A DNA stretch of 7,629 nucleotides, taken from an uncultured Clostridia bacterium (GTDB lineage Bacteria > Bacillota > Clostridia > Oscillospirales > Ruminococcaceae). Location of the stretch: NCBI GenBank assembly GCA_947177695.1, contig CAMWVO010000078.1, forward strand, positions 1 through 7,629, in the 5' to 3' direction. Of this stretch, positions 6,242-7,629 are shown in pieces. The notes under the pieces are model-generated. The model saw only the letters and a program-made list of their open reading frames with translations, was not told the DNA's origin and ran no database searches. The position numbers and the translations under genes are program-made. Position 1 is the stretch's first letter. Each line of letters opens with the position of its first letter.

Positions 6242-6262
6242 ACGTTTTTGTCACATATGACT

Positions 6263-6291
6263 ATTGTATCACGATTAGGAAAAAAAATCAA
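6263..6291 (-). promoter_or_regulatory. Promoter of the MBOAT-DHHW operon
   Basis: On the minus strand TTGATT (6291-6286), a 17-base spacer and TACAAT (6268-6263) form a good sigma-A promoter with an extended TGA before the -10. The predicted start near 6256 leaves a leader of about 29 bases to the TTG at 6227. An A/T-rich stretch lies upstream. Confidence 0.75.
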
Positions 6292-6322
6292 CAAATTTTA
6301 TGTCGAAATTTTTGCAATTTGT
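6291..6322. repeat. Inverted repeat next to the operon -35
   Basis: ACAAATT (6291-6297) and AATTTGT (6316-6322) are perfect 7-base complements, 18 bases apart, abutting the -35 of the MBOAT operon. This could be a regulator site, but the region is A/T-rich and chance is plausible. Confidence 0.25.
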
Positions 6323-6370
6323 GACACGGCGGCAGCTTTATGTCCGCGGCTTTGCCGAAACGGCGGGTAC

Positions 6371-6404
6371 AAAAAAGAAAGACCGCGCAGATACGCAGTC
6401 TTTC
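6371..6404 (-). terminator. Intrinsic terminator of the spoIID-like gene
   Basis: On the minus strand GAAAGACTGCG and CGCGGTCTTTC form an 11-bp stem with one U-G pair and a 6-base loop, followed by T6. The pairing is better in the minus-strand RNA (U-G) than in the plus (C-A mismatch), fitting the gene that ends at 6440. A smaller hairpin (6422-6440, AGTCC-GC arms around TTCG, one bulged G) sits between the stop codon and this terminator. Confidence 0.9.
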
Positions 6405-6439
6405 GGGGTTTTGTCCGCAGCAGTCCGCTTCGGCGGGAC

Positions 6440-7534
6440 TTACCTTGCTATGTCGTCCATATCGGCGATCTCCGCGCCGCCGTAGTAGTGGAGCAGTATC
6501 TCCTTGTAATCGCTGCCGCCGTTTGCCATGGCGTTTGCGCCGTACTGGCTCATGCCCACGCCGTGACCGCTGCCCTTTGTGGTAACGGAAAATGTTCCGC
6601 CCTTTTCGGAGTACTCGACGGTGAAGTTTGCCGAGCGCAGGGAGAATATGCGGCGGAAATCCGCTCCCGACAGATCCGCGCCGCCTGCGGTCATTTTTGT
6701 AACAGTACCCGATGCGCTCCGCTCTTTTATTTTTATCCAGTCATTGGGATCGCCGTCCAGTTCGGCGTCCTCCAGAGCGGTCTCCAGACGGGCTTTGAAT
6801 TCCGCTTCAGTAAAGGTGTTCTCCTCCAGATAGGAGGGGGACTTTTCGTCCTCGCTGCTGTCAACGGGGACAAGATATTCTACGGGACTTCCCCAGACCA
6901 CTTCCGCGCTTTCGGTCTTTCCCCCCGACGTGGAGTGAAACGCCGCAACTATCGGCTCTCCGCCGTAAACAAGCACGTCCGAGCCCGTTGCGTCAACAGC
7001 TGCGGAGGCTTTTTCAAGGTACGTCTCATAGCCGCTGCCGTAAAAGGCTTTCGCCTGTTCGGGTGTGAAGTACGCCTGATATTTGGTGCTGTCGTTGGAA
7101 ATATCCGCGCCCATAAGTTCGGGGTCTGGGGCAAGACGCTGTTTTTCACGCTGTCTTACGGCGTAAGTCCGCGCCGCCACAGCTTGAGCTTTGAGGGCTT
7201 CCTCGTGATAGGAGGCGGGCATTTCCGCAAGCACAGCGCCGATAACGTAATCCCGCAGAGAAAGCTCCATGACCTGACCGCTGGTGAAGTCAAGGACTTT
7301 CAGGGTATCGGAATTGTCGGTATATTCGGGCTTGGACGGCTCGTCCGTATTATCAGGCTTGTCCGAGATGTCGGGCGGAGCGGTTTCGGGCGCATCAGTT
7401 TTGATGTCGGAAAGTCCCGCAGCTTCTGCGGTAAGGGGCGGGGAGATGCCGTCCCGCGGCTTTATAAAGGTAAGCATGGGTATTGCTGCAAGCAGCAGGG
7501 CGAACATGGCGGCGGCTTTGAGTAATTCTTTCAT
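6440..7534 (-). CDS. spoIID: SpoIID-family peptidoglycan lytic transglycosylase
   Basis: The product has 364 residues. It starts at ATG 7534 with AAAGGAG 9 bases upstream. An N-terminal hydrophobic segment (about 4-24) should anchor or export it, followed by an Asp/Pro/Thr-rich linker (about 41-76). The SpoIID domain follows: LRDYVIGAVLAEMPASYHEE with the likely catalytic Glu104, then LKAQAVAARTYA (114-125), FHSTSGGKTES (199-209), and GSGHGVGMSQYGANAMA (321-337) leading to ILLHYYGG (346-353). Family members cleave denuded glycan strands. In Bacillus, SpoIID works with SpoIIM and SpoIIP during engulfment; related proteins also occur in bacteria not known to sporulate. No partner sporulation gene is in the window, so a vegetative wall-remodelling role is possible. 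It is a single gene with its own terminator; no clear promoter is visible in the 95 bases upstream, which run to the window edge. The gene symbol refers to family, not proven orthology. Confidence 0.93.
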   Translation of the reverse strand: MKELLKAAAMFALLLAAIPMLTFIKPRDGISPPLTAEAAGLSDIKTDAPETAPPDISDKPDNTDEPSKPEYTDNSDTLKVLDFTSGQVMELSLRDYVIGAVLAEMPASYHEEALKAQAVAARTYAVRQREKQRLAPDPELMGADISNDSTKYQAYFTPEQAKAFYGSGYETYLEKASAAVDATGSDVLVYGGEPIVAAFHSTSGGKTESAEVVWGSPVEYLVPVDSSEDEKSPSYLEENTFTEAEFKARLETALEDAELDGDPNDWIKIKERSASGTVTKMTAGGADLSGADFRRIFSLRSANFTVEYSEKGGTFSVTTKGSGHGVGMSQYGANAMANGGSDYKEILLHYYGGAEIADMDDIAR

Positions 7535-7629
7535 TTTGAACAGCTCCTTTTTGATTTTGGGTTTTGGTTTTCCTGTGGTAAATTTTGATTTATGCGACTA
7601 ACTGTCGGAACGCTCAGGCGGCGAAGCCG

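Noticed and set aside
6248..7525. A 425-codon plus-strand open frame opposite spoIID
   Set aside because: It runs antisense to a well-conserved gene, is rich in Arg, Cys and Gly without domain logic, and spans a terminator and promoter of the other strand.
7619..7629. CGGC-GAA-GCCG hairpin at the right edge
   Set aside because: It is only a 4-bp stem with a 3-base loop, cut by the window end and without a T run in view; it could be part of an upstream terminator, but this cannot be judged here.
7535..7629. Sporulation-sigma promoter for the spoIID-like gene
   Set aside because: GCATAAAT on the minus strand resembles part of such a site, but no partner hexamer at proper spacing was found.

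Overview
The window is a piece of a low-to-mid GC Gram-positive chromosome, most likely a clostridial gut or rumen organism of the Ruminococcus/Oscillospiraceae type. This is an inference from several features: sigma-A-like promoters with 17-bp spacers, strong AAGGAG-type ribosome binding sites, intrinsic terminators after nearly every transcript, a SpoIID-family protein, an encoded tRNA CCA end and a ferredoxin-like aldo/keto reductase. No 16S gene or other species marker is present, so the genus is not proven. There are no mobile elements, CRISPR arrays or phage genes. It looks like ordinary chromosomal backbone, with a few features worth a second look.

Layout. At the left, a galE-type UDP-hexose 4-epimerase (71-1084, +) has its own promoter and a 16-bp perfect hairpin terminator. 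That terminator is shared with a convergent small gene (1140-1364, -) encoding a 74-residue protein with a Nif11/NHLP-leader-like motif. Upstream of it lies tRNA-Arg(ACG) (1483-1559, -) with an encoded CCA end, followed by its terminator and an enclosing inverted repeat. A divergent intergenic region carries two back-to-back perfect consensus promoters (TTGACA-17-TATAAT, both with an extended TG at the -10). One drives the tRNA. The other drives an aldo/keto reductase with a C-terminal two-cluster ferredoxin domain (1757-2887, +). A second shared hairpin separates the reductase from the convergent operon.

The central part (6291 down to 2955, -) is a two-gene operon: an AlgI-like MBOAT membrane acyltransferase and a membrane-anchored DHHW/AlgX-like SGNH-type protein. 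By family knowledge this pair moves acyl (usually acetyl) groups across the membrane and onto an extracellular polymer. The DHHW protein has two unusual disordered segments, an internal acidic, proline-rich linker and a 128-residue P/Q/T/A-rich tail. At the right, a complete SpoIID-like peptidoglycan lytic transglycosylase (6440-7534, -) has its own terminator.

Common theme. GalE (sugar-nucleotide supply, with a cysteine at the position that in other GalE enzymes admits UDP-GlcNAc), the MBOAT/DHHW pair (polymer acylation) and SpoIID (glycan-strand cleavage) all concern the cell envelope. They are in separate transcription units, so coordination is only an inference. I do not see a clear new defence or biosynthetic system. 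The best candidates for something undescribed are the orphan leader-like small protein beside the tRNA and the long low-complexity tail of the DHHW acyltransferase partner.
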